Source: Gammaproteobacteria bacterium
GTDB lineage: Bacteria; Pseudomonadota; Gammaproteobacteria; Pseudomonadales; Azotimanducaceae
Length of the DNA: 64,000 nucleotides
Reading direction: 5' to 3'
NCBI GenBank assembly: GCA_018656865.1
Contig: JABHYO010000187.1
Span: 25,716 to 89,715 of the forward strand
Shown: piece after piece, positions 11,696 to 21,638 of the stretch
How the letters are laid out: every line of letters starts with the position of its first letter
Position numbering within the stretch: the stretch's first letter is position 1
Translations under genes and position numbers: made by a program
The notes under the pieces: model-generated
What the model was told of the DNA's origin: nothing
Databases searched by the model: none
What the model saw: the letters and a program-made list of their open reading frames with translations, nothing else

Positions 11696-13144
11696 CTATT
11701 TCCGCCAGAACATGGGTGAGAAAAGTACAAGCAATGTGAAGATCTCAAGGCGACCCAACATCATAGTGAAGCAGAGCATCAGTTTGGCGTTGTCTGTTAG
11801 ACCGGCATAGTTGAGCGCTACCTCACCGAGACCCGGTCCAAGATTATTGAGGGTGGCACCGACGGCAGAGAACGCTGAAAGAAAATCAAGACCAGTCATC
11901 ACCAGTGCCAGTTGCATAAAAAGAAACACGATGACGTATACGGAGAAAAACCCCCACACCGCTTCCATGATTTGCTCGGGCACTCGTTGATGATTCACCT
12001 TCACTGGAAAAACTGCATTGGGGTGAATGAGGCGGTGCACTTCCCTTAACCCCTGCTTGCAGATCAGCAGGACGCGAATGACTTTCAAACCACCGCCGGT
12101 AGATCCGGCACAGGCACCGGTAAAGGCACCGAAGAAGATCAGGTAAGGCAACATACCGGGCCATGCAGCGAAATCCGTGGTGGCAAAACCCGTGGTGGTA
12201 AAAATCGACACTACTTCAAACAAACCCATTCTGATGGACTGACCAGGGCTCAGTACATTTTCCAGCCAGAGACCTGTGGTGACGATTACCGTCGATATCG
12301 CAAGAATCGAGAGGTAGAAACGCACCTCATCATCCCGTAAATAGTGAAGCGCTGATTTTTCCTTGAGAGCGAAGAAATGAAGTCCGAAATTGATTCCGGC
12401 GAGTATCATAAAGAATATAGCGATTGATTCGATGATGGCGGAATCAAAGTAACCGATAGAGGCATCATGGGTTGAGAAACCTCCGATAGCGATGGTTGAG
12501 AAGCTGTGACAGACCGCATCAAAGAGACTCATGCCCGCGGCCCAATAAGCCAGTGCACAAACGACCGTTAGACCGAGGTAAATCGACCAGAGGGCGAGCG
12601 CTGTTTCCTTGATACGGGGTGTCAGTTTTGAGTCCTTTACAGGACCTGGTGTCTCAGCCCGGTAAAGCTGCATGCCGCCAATGCCAAGCATCGGTAGTAC
12701 GGCGACGGCCAAAACGATGATTCCCATACCCCCGAGCCACTGAAGTTGTTGGCGGTAGTAGAGAATGGACTCAGGTAGGTGATCTAAACCGACGATGACT
12801 GTGGCGCCCGTTGTTGTCAGTCCTGAAAAAGACTCAAACAGTGCATCTGGTAGGGAAAGGCCAAGCCCCCCTTCGTTGATAAAAGGCAGTGCACCGAAAA
12901 TCCCGAGTGCCAGATAGTAGAAAACGGTTACCAGAAAACCATCCTTGATACGCATATCGGCATCGTTTCGGTGGAATACCAACCAGAGAAATAGGCCGAC
13001 AACGAAAGTGATTGTAAATGCCAACAGGAAAACCACTTCCACTCCGTCCTGAAAAATGAGGGAAACGATGACGGGAGGCAGCATCGTAACGCTGAACATC
13101 ATCATCAGAATACCGAGGACACGAAGGGCGATTTGAATGTGCAC
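11696..13144 (-). CDS. trkH: Trk potassium uptake membrane subunit TrkH
   Basis: An integral membrane protein of 482 residues with about ten hydrophobic segments and four pore-loop motifs, e.g. ESFSGLTTTGATV, HSFSTIAIGGFSTHD, SIFTTTGFATTDF and SAVGATLNNLGPGLG. These carry the glycine of each selectivity-filter repeat. It forms the K+ channel of the Trk system, gated by TrkA, which is encoded 55 bases upstream. TrkH and TrkG are alike; TrkH is the reasonable default. Confidence 0.95.
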   Translation of the reverse strand: MHIQIALRVLGILMMMFSVTMLPPVIVSLIFQDGVEVVFLLAFTITFVVGLFLWLVFHRNDADMRIKDGFLVTVFYYLALGIFGALPFINEGGLGLSLPDALFESFSGLTTTGATVIVGLDHLPESILYYRQQLQWLGGMGIIVLAVAVLPMLGIGGMQLYRAETPGPVKDSKLTPRIKETALALWSIYLGLTVVCALAYWAAGMSLFDAVCHSFSTIAIGGFSTHDASIGYFDSAIIESIAIFFMILAGINFGLHFFALKEKSALHYLRDDEVRFYLSILAISTVIVTTGLWLENVLSPGQSIRMGLFEVVSIFTTTGFATTDFAAWPGMLPYLIFFGAFTGACAGSTGGGLKVIRVLLICKQGLREVHRLIHPNAVFPVKVNHQRVPEQIMEAVWGFFSVYVIVFLFMQLALVMTGLDFLSAFSAVGATLNNLGPGLGEVALNYAGLTDNAKLMLCFTMMLGRLEIFTLLVLFSPMFWRK

Positions 13145-13199
13145 TGAATTACCGCCTGTCGATGCGAATGGAGAAGTGAAGAAAATGTTTCATGGTGGA

Positions 13200-14573
13200 C
13201 TAGAAAAAGCTCAATGGGGCGTGGAAGAGGTTTTCTACTTCCTTGATACGCTTCTTGTCGACAAGAAACAACACGATATGATCACCGGATTCGACGACGA
13301 CATCGTCGTGGGCGATAACGACACCGTCACCGCGCACAATCGCGCCGATATTTGTACCAGGAGGCAGCTGGATGTCCTCAATTCGTCGACCGACGACCTT
13401 GGAACTGGACTCATCGCCATGCGCTATGGTTTCGATGGCTTCTGCAGCACCCCGGCGCAGGGAGTGAACTTTTTCGACATCGCCCTGACGAATATGGGTG
13501 AGGATAGAGCCGAGGGTTGCCTGTTGTGGGTTGATGACGATATCGATATTGCCACCTTCAATGAGGTCTACATAAGCAGGGTTGTTGATCAGCGTAATAA
13601 CCTTGCGGGAACCCAGACTTTTGGCCAGCATGGACGACATAATATTCGCTTCGTCGTCGTTGGTGACGGCGCAGAAAACATCGGTTTCCTCAATATTTTC
13701 CTCAAGCAAAAGCTCGCGGTCCGAGGCGTCGCCAGCGAGGACAATGGTTCGATCGAGGTTCTCTGACAACTCGTAACATCGATGTCGGTTGTGTTCGATA
13801 ATGCGAACGCCGTAGCGGTTTTCAACTGTCTGGGCGAGCTGCTCGCCAATGTGACCACCACCGGCGATGACGATACGCTTGTTGGGTTTCTCGGCACGCC
13901 GCATTTCGGACATCACATTCTTAATGTCCCGCGAGGCGGCAATGAAGAAGACCTCATCATCTGCCTCAATCACGGTGTTACCCTGCGGAATGATGGGTCT
14001 GTTCTTACGAAAGATAGCAGCCACGCGGGTATCCACTGTTGGCATATGCTGCCTCAGGTAGCGCAGCTCCTGGTCCACCAGTGGTCCGCCGTAATAGGCC
14101 TTGATGCCAACCAGCTGTACCTGACCCTCAGCGAAGTCCATCACCTGCAGGGCTCCGGGATTGTCTATAAGGCGGGCAATGTCATGGGTGACGATCTGCT
14201 CAGGGTTAACGATGACATCTACGGGCATCGCGTCGTTACGGAAGATACCGCCATCGCGGATGTAGGCAGATGACCTGACTCTCGCGATTTTGGTGGGAGT
14301 ATTGAACACGGTGTAGGCAACCTGGCAGGCCACCATATTGACCTCGTCGCTGTTGGTGACAGCAATCAGCATGTCCGCGTCTTCTGCACCTGCCTGGCGC
14401 ATGATGTCCGGGTGCGACGCCATGCCTCTGACCGTTCGAATATCAACCCTGTCCTGAAGTTCCCTCAGGCGGTCTCCGTCCGTGTCAACGACAGTAATGT
14501 CTCCGGATTCCAGAGTCAGGTTCTGGGCAAGATTGCCGCCGACCTCCCCCGCGCCGAGAATGATGATCTTCAT
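13200..14573 (-). CDS. trkA: Trk potassium uptake NAD-binding regulatory subunit TrkA
   Basis: A cytoplasmic gating subunit of 457 residues with two RCK units, each an NAD-binding Rossmann domain followed by a TrkA-C domain. The first glycine motif is [14 protein letters not shown] at the N-terminus and the second is [14 protein letters not shown] in the middle. It overlaps rsmB by four bases upstream and precedes trkH. The rsmB-trkA adjacency is common in gammaproteobacteria. Confidence 0.97.
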   Translation of the reverse strand: MKIIILGAGEVGGNLAQNLTLESGDITVVDTDGDRLRELQDRVDIRTVRGMASHPDIMRQAGAEDADMLIAVTNSDEVNMVACQVAYTVFNTPTKIARVRSSAYIRDGGIFRNDAMPVDVIVNPEQIVTHDIARLIDNPGALQVMDFAEGQVQLVGIKAYYGGPLVDQELRYLRQHMPTVDTRVAAIFRKNRPIIPQGNTVIEADDEVFFIAASRDIKNVMSEMRRAEKPNKRIVIAGGGHIGEQLAQTVENRYGVRIIEHNRHRCYELSENLDRTIVLAGDASDRELLLEENIEETDVFCAVTNDDEANIMSSMLAKSLGSRKVITLINNPAYVDLIEGGNIDIVINPQQATLGSILTHIRQGDVEKVHSLRRGAAEAIETIAHGDESSSKVVGRRIEDIQLPPGTNIGAIVRGDGVVIAHDDVVVESGDHIVLFLVDKKRIKEVENLFHAPLSFF

Positions 14574-15847
14574 TGGGTTACCTTTTGCAGTCGGGCGTAG
14601 AAAAAGCCGTCATGCAGGTCCAGTGTGGGTGAAAGTTGAATACCGTGGATTGTAGAAAATATACTTGAATAGGGGTCTGGTACCGATATTGGCTGAACAC
14701 TCACATCCGAGCGGGATTCAAGGATCGAGGAGATAACTTCATCGTTCTCCTGCGGGAGAATGGAGCATGTGGAATACAGTAGTTCACCACCTGTGGCAAG
14801 CAAGTCAAATGCCTTGTTCAAGAGTACCCGCTGAATGGCACAAAGCTTATCAATATCCGATTTTTTACGCAGCAATTTAATATCGGGGTGGCGGCGAATG
14901 ACTCCGGTTGCCGAACAGGGGGCATCAAGAAGAATGCGCGAGAACTTCCTGTCGAATGAACTGGACTCGAGGTCCTCGGTGAGGATTTCAGCACTGAGAC
15001 CCAGTCTTGATAGATTTTCAATGATACGGGGTGTTCGCTTCCTGTCACGATCGAGCGCAGTCAGCTCGATTTCGGCTGATTCCAGAAGGTGGCAGGACTT
15101 GCTGCCTGGTGCGGCACAGGCATCGAGCACCCTCATTCCAGTAGTCGGGTTAAGAAGTATGGCAGCAAGCTGTGCCCCCTCGTCCTGAACGGAAACCAGA
15201 CCTTCTTCAAAACCCGGAAGCTGGGTAACATCGACGGGTTTGCTCAGAACGACAGCGGCGTGGCTGAGTCTACCAGCGCTGGCGGATAGTCCCGCATCCG
15301 CAAGTCGGGTCATATAGTCCTCCCTCGAGCCGCGTCGCAGATTGACTCGGAGCGTCATGGGTGCCCGGGACTGATTGGCAATCAATATTTCGTCGTATTG
15401 TGGCAGCTGAGTTTTGATAGCATCGATAAGCCACCGTGGATGATTGAACTGCGCCTCAGCATCGTTGTTGGTGACTTCCCTTTTTAACTTATCGCGCTCA
15501 CGACCGTACCGGCGAAGAACCCCGTTGATGAGCCCTTTTGCCCAATCCTTGTTCAGAAATCTGGTTGCCTCAACCGCGTTGTTGACACTCGCGTGTTCCG
15601 GACGGTTCAGGTGATCCATGCTATAGAGTCCTGCCATCAGCAGGAGATGGAGGTCCAGGTGTTTATTGGGCAAGGGTTTTTTTAGGAGACGATCAATGAC
15701 ACGATCCAGATAATAGTAGTGCCGGGTCACGCCATAGCAGATCTGTTGGACGAGTGGCTTAGTGTCGTCGGCGAAGCACTCATCGAGATGCCTTTCGTTT
15801 AAAAGCATCTCTTCCAGGATTCCGGCGACCTGCTGATATTCGTTCAT
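14570..15847 (-). CDS. rsmB: 16S rRNA m5C967 methyltransferase RsmB
   Basis: A 425-residue RNA cytosine-5 methyltransferase. The N-terminal NusB-like domain (about residues 1-140) is followed by the SAM domain with [17 protein letters not shown]. The two catalytic cysteines are in [15 protein letters not shown] and [12 protein letters not shown]. It modifies C967 of 16S rRNA (E. coli numbering). It overlaps fmt by four bases and trkA by four bases, so it sits in the middle of a tightly packed operon. Confidence 0.96.
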   Translation of the reverse strand: MNEYQQVAGILEEMLLNERHLDECFADDTKPLVQQICYGVTRHYYYLDRVIDRLLKKPLPNKHLDLHLLLMAGLYSMDHLNRPEHASVNNAVEATRFLNKDWAKGLINGVLRRYGRERDKLKREVTNNDAEAQFNHPRWLIDAIKTQLPQYDEILIANQSRAPMTLRVNLRRGSREDYMTRLADAGLSASAGRLSHAAVVLSKPVDVTQLPGFEEGLVSVQDEGAQLAAILLNPTTGMRVLDACAAPGSKSCHLLESAEIELTALDRDRKRTPRIIENLSRLGLSAEILTEDLESSSFDRKFSRILLDAPCSATGVIRRHPDIKLLRKKSDIDKLCAIQRVLLNKAFDLLATGGELLYSTCSILPQENDEVISSILESRSDVSVQPISVPDPYSSIFSTIHGIQLSPTLDLHDGFFYARLQKVTQ

Positions 15848-16782
15848 GGTGCGCGGCTGTTCAAAAAGACACCTGCATGGAGTATGTCAGTGCGGCCGTT
15901 CAGCACATCAGCCGGTTTGAGAATGGTGCCCTTGCCGACTGGTAGTTGTATTTCTGTAATTCGGTAGGCGCCTTTGCCGCAGGCAACAAGAATTCCTTGC
16001 TTTGACACCTCAAGTACCTCTCCTGGTATTCCCTCTTTGTCACTATCTTCAGTTCCGGCATGAACTTTGACCCGCATGTCACCCAGATAGGTGTAGGTAA
16101 TAGGGTCGGGCTGGAATGCCCTGACTTTTCTATCGACGATGTTTGAACTCCCCTCCCAATCGATCAGAGCCTCGTCTTTGTCGATCTTTGCGGCGTAGAC
16201 AGTATCCTGAATCGGTTGTTTGACTGCTTGAACGGTACCCGCTTCTATCTCGTCGATAGTCTCGATCAGCAACCGTTGGCCGCTATCCAGCATCTTTTGA
16301 AACAGTTTAGCGGCGGTATCTCCGGCTTTGATAGTAATGGGTTCGGCTGCGAGCATATCACCTGTATCCAGACCCTCATCCATCTGAATGATAGTGACAC
16401 CGGTCTCATGGTCGCCTGCCAGGATAGCCCGCTGAACTGGTGCGGCGCCGCGCCACCGTGGTAGCAGCGAGGCATGGACATTGATGCAGCCATGCCTGGG
16501 TAGACTCAGGACATCAATTTTTAGAATTTGCCCGTAGGCGACGACAATTAGAGCGTCGAATTCGTAGGTGCTGAGATCGTCAGCTGTCAGCTTCTGCGGC
16601 TGTAAACAGATAAGTTCATGTGAAACGGCAAGCTTTTTGACCGGGCTGGCTATGGGTTTTTTGCCCCGTTTACCCGGTTTATCTGGTTGGGTGACGACGA
16701 CCACTACCTCGTGGTGACACTCTATGAGCGCCCTCAGATGACCTGCGGCAAAGTCCGGAGTTCCCGCGAATGCGACTTTCAA
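15844..16782 (-). CDS. fmt: Methionyl-tRNA formyltransferase
   Basis: Formylates initiator Met-tRNA using 10-formyl-tetrahydrofolate; 312 residues. The formyltransferase core is clear: KVAFAGTPDFAAGHL, then INVHASLLPRWRGAAPVQ with the catalytic Asn-His, and MDEGLDTGDML. The C-terminal tRNA-binding domain follows from about residue 210. It lies 28 bases after def, whose product later removes the formyl group, the standard def-fmt pair. Confidence 0.97.
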   Translation of the reverse strand: MKVAFAGTPDFAAGHLRALIECHHEVVVVVTQPDKPGKRGKKPIASPVKKLAVSHELICLQPQKLTADDLSTYEFDALIVVAYGQILKIDVLSLPRHGCINVHASLLPRWRGAAPVQRAILAGDHETGVTIIQMDEGLDTGDMLAAEPITIKAGDTAAKLFQKMLDSGQRLLIETIDEIEAGTVQAVKQPIQDTVYAAKIDKDEALIDWEGSSNIVDRKVRAFQPDPITYTYLGDMRVKVHAGTEDSDKEGIPGEVLEVSKQGILVACGKGAYRITEIQLPVGKGTILKPADVLNGRTDILHAGVFLNSRAP

Positions 16783-16810
16783 TAGCTGTCCCGTTGTCTT
16801 ACTAAGATTG

Positions 16811-17314
16811 TCAGGCCTGTTGTTTCTGCAGTTTTTGCAATTTCTTGCGTATCATCTGGCGTTTGGTGCCTGTCAGATAATCGACGAACAATTTGCCTTC
16901 CAGGTGATCCATTTCGTGCTGGATGCATACCGCAAGGAGATCGCTGGCCTCAAGGGAAAAGGGTTCGCCATCCCTGCCTATTGCATCGCATTGAATCTGC
17001 TGAAATCGCATGACCGGTTCGTAAAAACCCGGAACAGACAGGCATCCTTCCGGTGTTTCTATCTCGCCTTCAGAAAGGCGGATTTCCGGGTTGATGAGAA
17101 TAAGTGGTTGATCCTTGTTTTCTGAGACATCAATCACGATCAGTCGTTTGTGGACATTGACCTGGCTGGCGGCCAGACCGATGCCAGGTGCCTCATACAT
17201 AGTTTCCAACATCTGGTCTGCCAGATCGGCAATACGCCCGTCCACCAGCTTTACCGGTTTTGCCACCTTGCGCAGGCGAGGATCGGGAAATTCGAGAATT
17301 TCTAATGGAGCCAT
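16811..17314 (-). CDS. def: Peptide deformylase
   Basis: A metallohydrolase of 167 residues that removes the N-formyl group from new proteins. All three family motifs are present: [17 protein letters not shown] and [10 protein letters not shown], which provide the Cys and two His metal ligands and the catalytic Glu. It is the first gene of the def-fmt-rsmB-trkA-trkH unit and is divergent from the LysM gene across a 143-base gap. Confidence 0.97.
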   Translation of the reverse strand: MAPLEILEFPDPRLRKVAKPVKLVDGRIADLADQMLETMYEAPGIGLAASQVNVHKRLIVIDVSENKDQPLILINPEIRLSEGEIETPEGCLSVPGFYEPVMRFQQIQCDAIGRDGEPFSLEASDLLAVCIQHEMDHLEGKLFVDYLTGTKRQMIRKKLQKLQKQQA

Positions 17315-17457
17315 ATGGTTTTGTCATATACCTCTAGTAAAAGAGCAACTTGTGCTGCTAAGATTATGATCAACTTGATAATTCAGGTGGCCTGCGTATT
17401 GCTATTCGGGCTCGCATAACCTGATATTGTACTCTATTTTGCGGACGGGATTCGTTT

Positions 17458-18543
17458 ATGAAGATTCGACCGGGATTATCGCTGCTACTCTGTCTACTTC
17501 TGTTTTCGTCGGGTATGGCGACAGCGGCAGAGGATTCCCTGCTCCGGGAAGGCCATCCTGATCAGTATGAAGTAAAGGAAGGCGATACGCTCTGGGGAAT
17601 TGCCTCGATGTTCCTCAAAGATCCCTGGTACTGGCCGGAAATCTGGCATGTAAACCCCAGCATTGATAACCCGCACCTGATCTATCCGGGTGACGAAATC
17701 GTCTTAAATTATGTTGGAGGCGACCCGCAATTATCGCTGAAGCGAGGCCCCGGCGGTCGGACCTACAAACTGAAACCTGAACAGCGGGTTCGTCAGGGAG
17801 ACCGATATGAGAAGCTTGAACCCAGAGTTAGAGTAGAACCGCTATCGGGTGCCATTCCGGCCATCCCCCTCGACGCGGTCGCAAGCCTGATGTCGACCGG
17901 TAGAATCGTTGAAGAAGACACGCTCGAACTGGCGCCGAGAATACTGTCAGGGAAGTCGGAGCGATTGATCTTCGGACCCGGTGATCAGTTTTATGCCAGG
18001 GGGCAGTGGGACGAAAATACGTCGGTATATGGCATTTTTCGAGAAGGTAATGTCTATCTGGACCCGGAAACAGAGGAAATACTCGGTTTTGAGGCAATCG
18101 AAGTCGGTCTTGCCCGGGCTGTAGAGCGAAGTGGCGATGTCGTCACCTTCGATCTCACCAGCGTGAAGGAAGATGTACGAATTGGCGATCGCCTGATGCC
18201 GACTGAAGAGCGCAGGGTTGAATCCACCTTTTACCCAACGCCACCGGACCGAAAGGTCGAGGGCGTCATTATGACAGTACTGGGTGGTGTTACTCAGGTA
18301 GGCCGTAACGACGTGGTTGTGATCAACCGTGGCACAAGTGCGGGCATCGATGTGGGTAATGTACTCGCCATTGCCAAAAAGGGAGCCTACGTCAGGGACA
18401 GATACAATCGTGACATGGTTCAGTTGCCAACAGAACGAGCCGGCATCCTGATGGTCTTCAGGGCTTTCGAAAAGATGGCCTATGGACTGGTACTTCAGAC
18501 TCAGGAACCTCTACGGGTTGGTGACGTCGTTCGAAATCCCTAG
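17458..18543 (+). CDS. Secreted LysM-domain protein
   Basis: A 361-residue protein with a signal peptide (KIRPGLSLLLCLLLFSSGMATAAE) and one LysM domain at about residues 37-80 (YEVKEGDTLWGIASMFL ... NPHLIYPGDEIVL). The remainder has no catalytic motif that can be recognised. LysM binds peptidoglycan, so the protein is likely periplasmic or wall-associated. A LysM gene next to def and dprA is also seen in Pseudomonas. Its role in the cell is not established here. Confidence 0.9.
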   Translation: MKIRPGLSLLLCLLLFSSGMATAAEDSLLREGHPDQYEVKEGDTLWGIASMFLKDPWYWPEIWHVNPSIDNPHLIYPGDEIVLNYVGGDPQLSLKRGPGGRTYKLKPEQRVRQGDRYEKLEPRVRVEPLSGAIPAIPLDAVASLMSTGRIVEEDTLELAPRILSGKSERLIFGPGDQFYARGQWDENTSVYGIFREGNVYLDPETEEILGFEAIEVGLARAVERSGDVVTFDLTSVKEDVRIGDRLMPTEERRVESTFYPTPPDRKVEGVIMTVLGGVTQVGRNDVVVINRGTSAGIDVGNVLAIAKKGAYVRDRYNRDMVQLPTERAGILMVFRAFEKMAYGLVLQTQEPLRVGDVVRNP

Positions 18544-18659
18544 GCGAATTGCCCACAGTTAAACGGTAAACAGGCTTACAGCCAACCACTTGGATCTGCT
18601 ACCTTAATTTGCGGGTACAGGAATTATGCTTGTGGTTTTAGGCAGTCTACTGGCGACCT

Positions 18660-19718
18660 TTGACCGATCTTCATTTACTCGCGCTTCATCGATTGTTGCT
18701 GAATAAGCCCGGCGGAATGCTGGAAGCCATGGCTGGTACTGCAGATGCCTCTCTCGTACTGCAGGGTCTAAGAATTCCAGGTACAAAGGATGCGCTAAAA
18801 GAAGCTGAGGGCGACCTTAATTGGCTTCAGGCGTCTGATCACCATCTTATTCGGTATACAGATGACGACTATCCAGGGCGTCTGAAGGAAATCTGGAATC
18901 CACCTTATCTCCTCTATGCCAGTGGTCACCGAAATGCGTTTTACAAGACTGATCAGGCCGTTGCGGTGGTTGGTGCTCGTAAAGCATCGAGCTATGGCTT
19001 GAAACAGGCGGCGGCCATTGCTGAAGAGCTCGGGCGTCGAGATGTCACCGTCGTCAGTGGGCTGGCCCTTGGTATAGACGCAGCAGCTCACGAGGGTGCG
19101 CTTCTGGGCCACGGTACTACGATTGCTGTACTTGGTACGAGTTGTGACGATATCTACCCGAAACGAAACTGGCGATTGGCTGAACGAATACAGTCTCACG
19201 GTCTAATCATCAGTGAGTTCCCCCTGGGTACACCCGCCTATCCAGCAAACTTCCCGCGCAGGAATCGCATCGTCACGGGGCTCGCCGTGGCAACGGTAGT
19301 TGTTGAAGCTGCACTTAAGAGCGGATCTCTGATATCGGCCCGATTGGCGGGGAGCGAAGGCAGGGAGGTGATGGCGGTACCAGGACAGGTCACCAATCCG
19401 CAGTCCCGGGGTTGTCATCAACTGATTCGCGATGGCGCGACGTTGATCGAAACGGCATCGGATATCCTGCGGGAACTTGGGATCGAAGGGGAGATTAGCC
19501 TTCAAATGGGATCTCACGGACACGATCTCAGTCCTGATCAGCTGATCCTGATGGAGATGCTGGCACAGGGGCCACAGTCCATCGATATGCTCATGGATCG
19601 CGTAGAATTGTGTATCGAGGATCTGACGGTCGGGCTCGTCAGTCTGGAAGTGCTGGGACTAATTTTCTCGGAAGGTGGTCGATATCAGCTTGCCCGGGTT
19701 AGCGAGGGACTTGCCTAG
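18660..19718 (+). CDS. dprA: DNA-processing protein DprA (Smf)
   Basis: A 352-residue protein that loads RecA onto incoming single-stranded DNA during natural transformation. The Rossmann-like DprA domain shows AVVGARKASSYG, SGLALGIDAAAHEGAL, SEFPLGTPAYPANFPRRNRI and GSLISARLA. A short winged-helix tail follows. The start is TTG: an in-frame stop at 18639-18641 lies just upstream and no ATG or GTG intervenes. Together with comM in this window it suggests competence capacity, though both genes are also common in non-competent species. Confidence 0.94.
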   Translation: MTDLHLLALHRLLLNKPGGMLEAMAGTADASLVLQGLRIPGTKDALKEAEGDLNWLQASDHHLIRYTDDDYPGRLKEIWNPPYLLYASGHRNAFYKTDQAVAVVGARKASSYGLKQAAAIAEELGRRDVTVVSGLALGIDAAAHEGALLGHGTTIAVLGTSCDDIYPKRNWRLAERIQSHGLIISEFPLGTPAYPANFPRRNRIVTGLAVATVVVEAALKSGSLISARLAGSEGREVMAVPGQVTNPQSRGCHQLIRDGATLIETASDILRELGIEGEISLQMGSHGHDLSPDQLILMEMLAQGPQSIDMLMDRVELCIEDLTVGLVSLEVLGLIFSEGGRYQLARVSEGLA

Positions 19719-19768
19719 AGTCCACCTGGTAGGCTAAGTTCGCCCCTTTTCAATCAGGAGAGCAAACC

Positions 19769-20257
19769 ATGGCTTTTGTCGCCATTTTGATGGGTTCAGA
19801 TTCGGATCTTCCGGTTATGCAGGCCAGTATTGATATCTTGAAGACATTCAAGATTGAGTACGAGGTTAGAATTACCTCTGCCCACCGGACTCCGGAAGAC
19901 ACCCGTGCCTATGTAACTGATGCTGACAGCCGAGGCTGTGCGGTCTTTATAGCCGCCGCGGGTATGGCAGCCCATCTGGCGGGGGCCGTGGCGGCGCATA
20001 CGCTGAAGCCTGTAGTCGGTGTCCCGGTTGATGCAGGACCCTTGCAGGGATTTGATGCGCTTTTGTCAACGGTCCAGATGCCGGGAGGCATCCCAGTAGC
20101 CAGTGTTGCTATTGGCAAGGCTGGTGCAAAGAATGCGGCATATCTGGCAGCACAGATCATGGGCGTTCAGGACCAAGCCCTGCACAAGGCGCTAATTGAA
20201 GAGCGGGCCGCGAATGCAGAGGCGATCCGTCAAAAGAACAACGATCTTGACGTGTGA
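19769..20257 (+). CDS. purE: N5-carboxyaminoimidazole ribonucleotide mutase
   Basis: A purine-synthesis enzyme of 162 residues converting N5-CAIR to CAIR. The substrate loop MGSDSDLPVM and the catalytic histidine in SAHRTPE are clear, as are AAAGMAAHLAG and MPGGIPVA. AGGAGAG precedes the ATG. It overlaps tsaC by four bases. The usual partner purK is not adjacent; a class I PurE would need PurK elsewhere in the genome. Confidence 0.96.
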   Translation: MAFVAILMGSDSDLPVMQASIDILKTFKIEYEVRITSAHRTPEDTRAYVTDADSRGCAVFIAAAGMAAHLAGAVAAHTLKPVVGVPVDAGPLQGFDALLSTVQMPGGIPVASVAIGKAGAKNAAYLAAQIMGVQDQALHKALIEERAANAEAIRQKNNDLDV

Positions 20258-20802
20258 ATAGCTGGCGAAAGAGCTTTGTATCCCAACTACTGAGTCGGGA
20301 TGGTGTTATCGCCTATCCGACCGAAGGTGTCTGGGGATTGGGTTGTCTGCCTGATTCCAGCGAGGGAGTTGCACGTATACTCACGCTCAAGAATCGTCCA
20401 TGGCAACAGGGTCTGCTACTGGTGGCAGCAGAAATGTCGCAGTTCGAAGGCTATTTGAAGGGACTTGACGCTGAATACAGAAAAGTACTTGAAGAAACCT
20501 GGCCAGGACCGGTGACGTTTCTCGTCCCTGATAATGGCACTGCGCCTGGCTGGATTGTCGGTAGCCACACCACGGTTGGCCTCAGAGTATCCGATCATCC
20601 GTTGGTGCAGGCGCTGTGCACCAGTGTCGGGCCTCTGGTTTCGACCTCAGCCAATATTTCTTCGCGACCAGCTGCCAGAACGACATTCGGGGTAAGAAGA
20701 TACTTCGGAAACCGGATTGATCTTGTTGTGCCAGGTGAGTTGGGTCAGACGGGTCGGGCCAGTGAGATCAGAGACCTTGTTTCAGGCGAGGTTCTGCGGT
20801 GA
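20254..20802 (+). CDS. tsaC: Threonylcarbamoyl-AMP synthase (YrdC type)
   Basis: A 182-residue YrdC/Sua5-family enzyme that makes threonylcarbamoyl-AMP for t6A37 of tRNAs. Motifs include AYPTEGVWGLGCLP, the K-R pair in LKNRPWQQGLLLVA, WPGPVTFLVP and PLVSTSANISSRPA. It is the short form without the Sua5 C-terminal domain. The GTG start overlaps purE (GTGA) and its own stop overlaps aroE in the same way, so translation of purE-tsaC-aroE is probably coupled. Confidence 0.95.
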   Translation: MNSWRKSFVSQLLSRDGVIAYPTEGVWGLGCLPDSSEGVARILTLKNRPWQQGLLLVAAEMSQFEGYLKGLDAEYRKVLEETWPGPVTFLVPDNGTAPGWIVGSHTTVGLRVSDHPLVQALCTSVGPLVSTSANISSRPAARTTFGVRRYFGNRIDLVVPGELGQTGRASEIRDLVSGEVLR

Positions 20803-21617
20803 CAGTGGCTAAGTTGGCGGTATTGGGTAATCCGGTCGAGCACAGTCGATCACCAGACATTCACCGGCAATTCGGTGAAGCAGCGGGTATCGAACTCAGC
20901 TATGAGAAAATTCTGGTAGCGGCGGGTGACTTCGACATGGTGGTTCGCCGCTTTATGAACGATGGCACCGGCCTAAATGTTACCGTTCCCTGCAAGCGTG
21001 ATGCGTGGGCCCTGGTCGATGAGATGAGCGACAAAGCCGCACTGGCGGAAGCTGTCAATACGATAAGCAGAAGCGATGATGGCGGACTGTTTGGCAGCAA
21101 CACTGACGGCGAAGGCATGTTAAGGGATATTGTTGGTAACCTGGGTTGGAAGATTGCTGGAAAGAGAGTGCTTGTGATTGGTTCCGGAGGTGCAGTCAGT
21201 GGCGTACTGGGTGATCTTCTTGAAGCGGCGCCGGAATCAGTGGATCTATTCAACCGCACCCAAGACAAAGCGGAGAGACTGGCCCACCGTTTTGCTGATC
21301 AGAGACTCCAGGCCGTTGCGGCTTCTGCGCTGGAGAGTCAGTACGACATCGTAATCAACGGTACTTCGGCGGGTCTTGCAGGCGAGGATATCGAGCTGCC
21401 AGGGCGTATCGTCGGTAGCGAAAGTCGATGTTATGACATGATCTACGGAGCAGGTACGACGCGCTTCAATCAGTGGTGTCAGGCTGAAGCAGCCTGCCAG
21501 GTCTCAGATGGTCTTGGTATGCTGGTGGAACAAGCCGCTCTCGCTTTCGAGATCTGGCTAGGCGCCCAGGTCGAAACCTCACCTGTGATTGAATCACTGC
21601 GATCGACGATTACCTGA
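20799..21617 (+). CDS. aroE: Shikimate dehydrogenase (NADP+)
   Basis: Reduces 3-dehydroshikimate in aromatic amino-acid synthesis; 272 residues. The substrate domain has GNPVEHSRSPDIHRQF and the catalytic Lys in NVTVPCKRDA, with the catalytic Asp in SNTDGEGM. The NADP-binding glycine motif is VLVIGSGGAVSGVL, followed by NRTQDKA, which fits NADP preference. The GTG start overlaps tsaC. The end MLVEQAALAFEIWLG is typical of AroE. Confidence 0.96.
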   Translation: MTVAKLAVLGNPVEHSRSPDIHRQFGEAAGIELSYEKILVAAGDFDMVVRRFMNDGTGLNVTVPCKRDAWALVDEMSDKAALAEAVNTISRSDDGGLFGSNTDGEGMLRDIVGNLGWKIAGKRVLVIGSGGAVSGVLGDLLEAAPESVDLFNRTQDKAERLAHRFADQRLQAVAASALESQYDIVINGTSAGLAGEDIELPGRIVGSESRCYDMIYGAGTTRFNQWCQAEAACQVSDGLGMLVEQAALAFEIWLGAQVETSPVIESLRSTIT

Positions 21618-21638
21618 CTCACTGGACACGGAATAGAT

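Noticed and set aside
13137-13766. 209-residue plus-strand frame opposite trkA
   Set aside because: Shadow frame: trkA on the other strand is a clear full-length gene with two NAD motifs.
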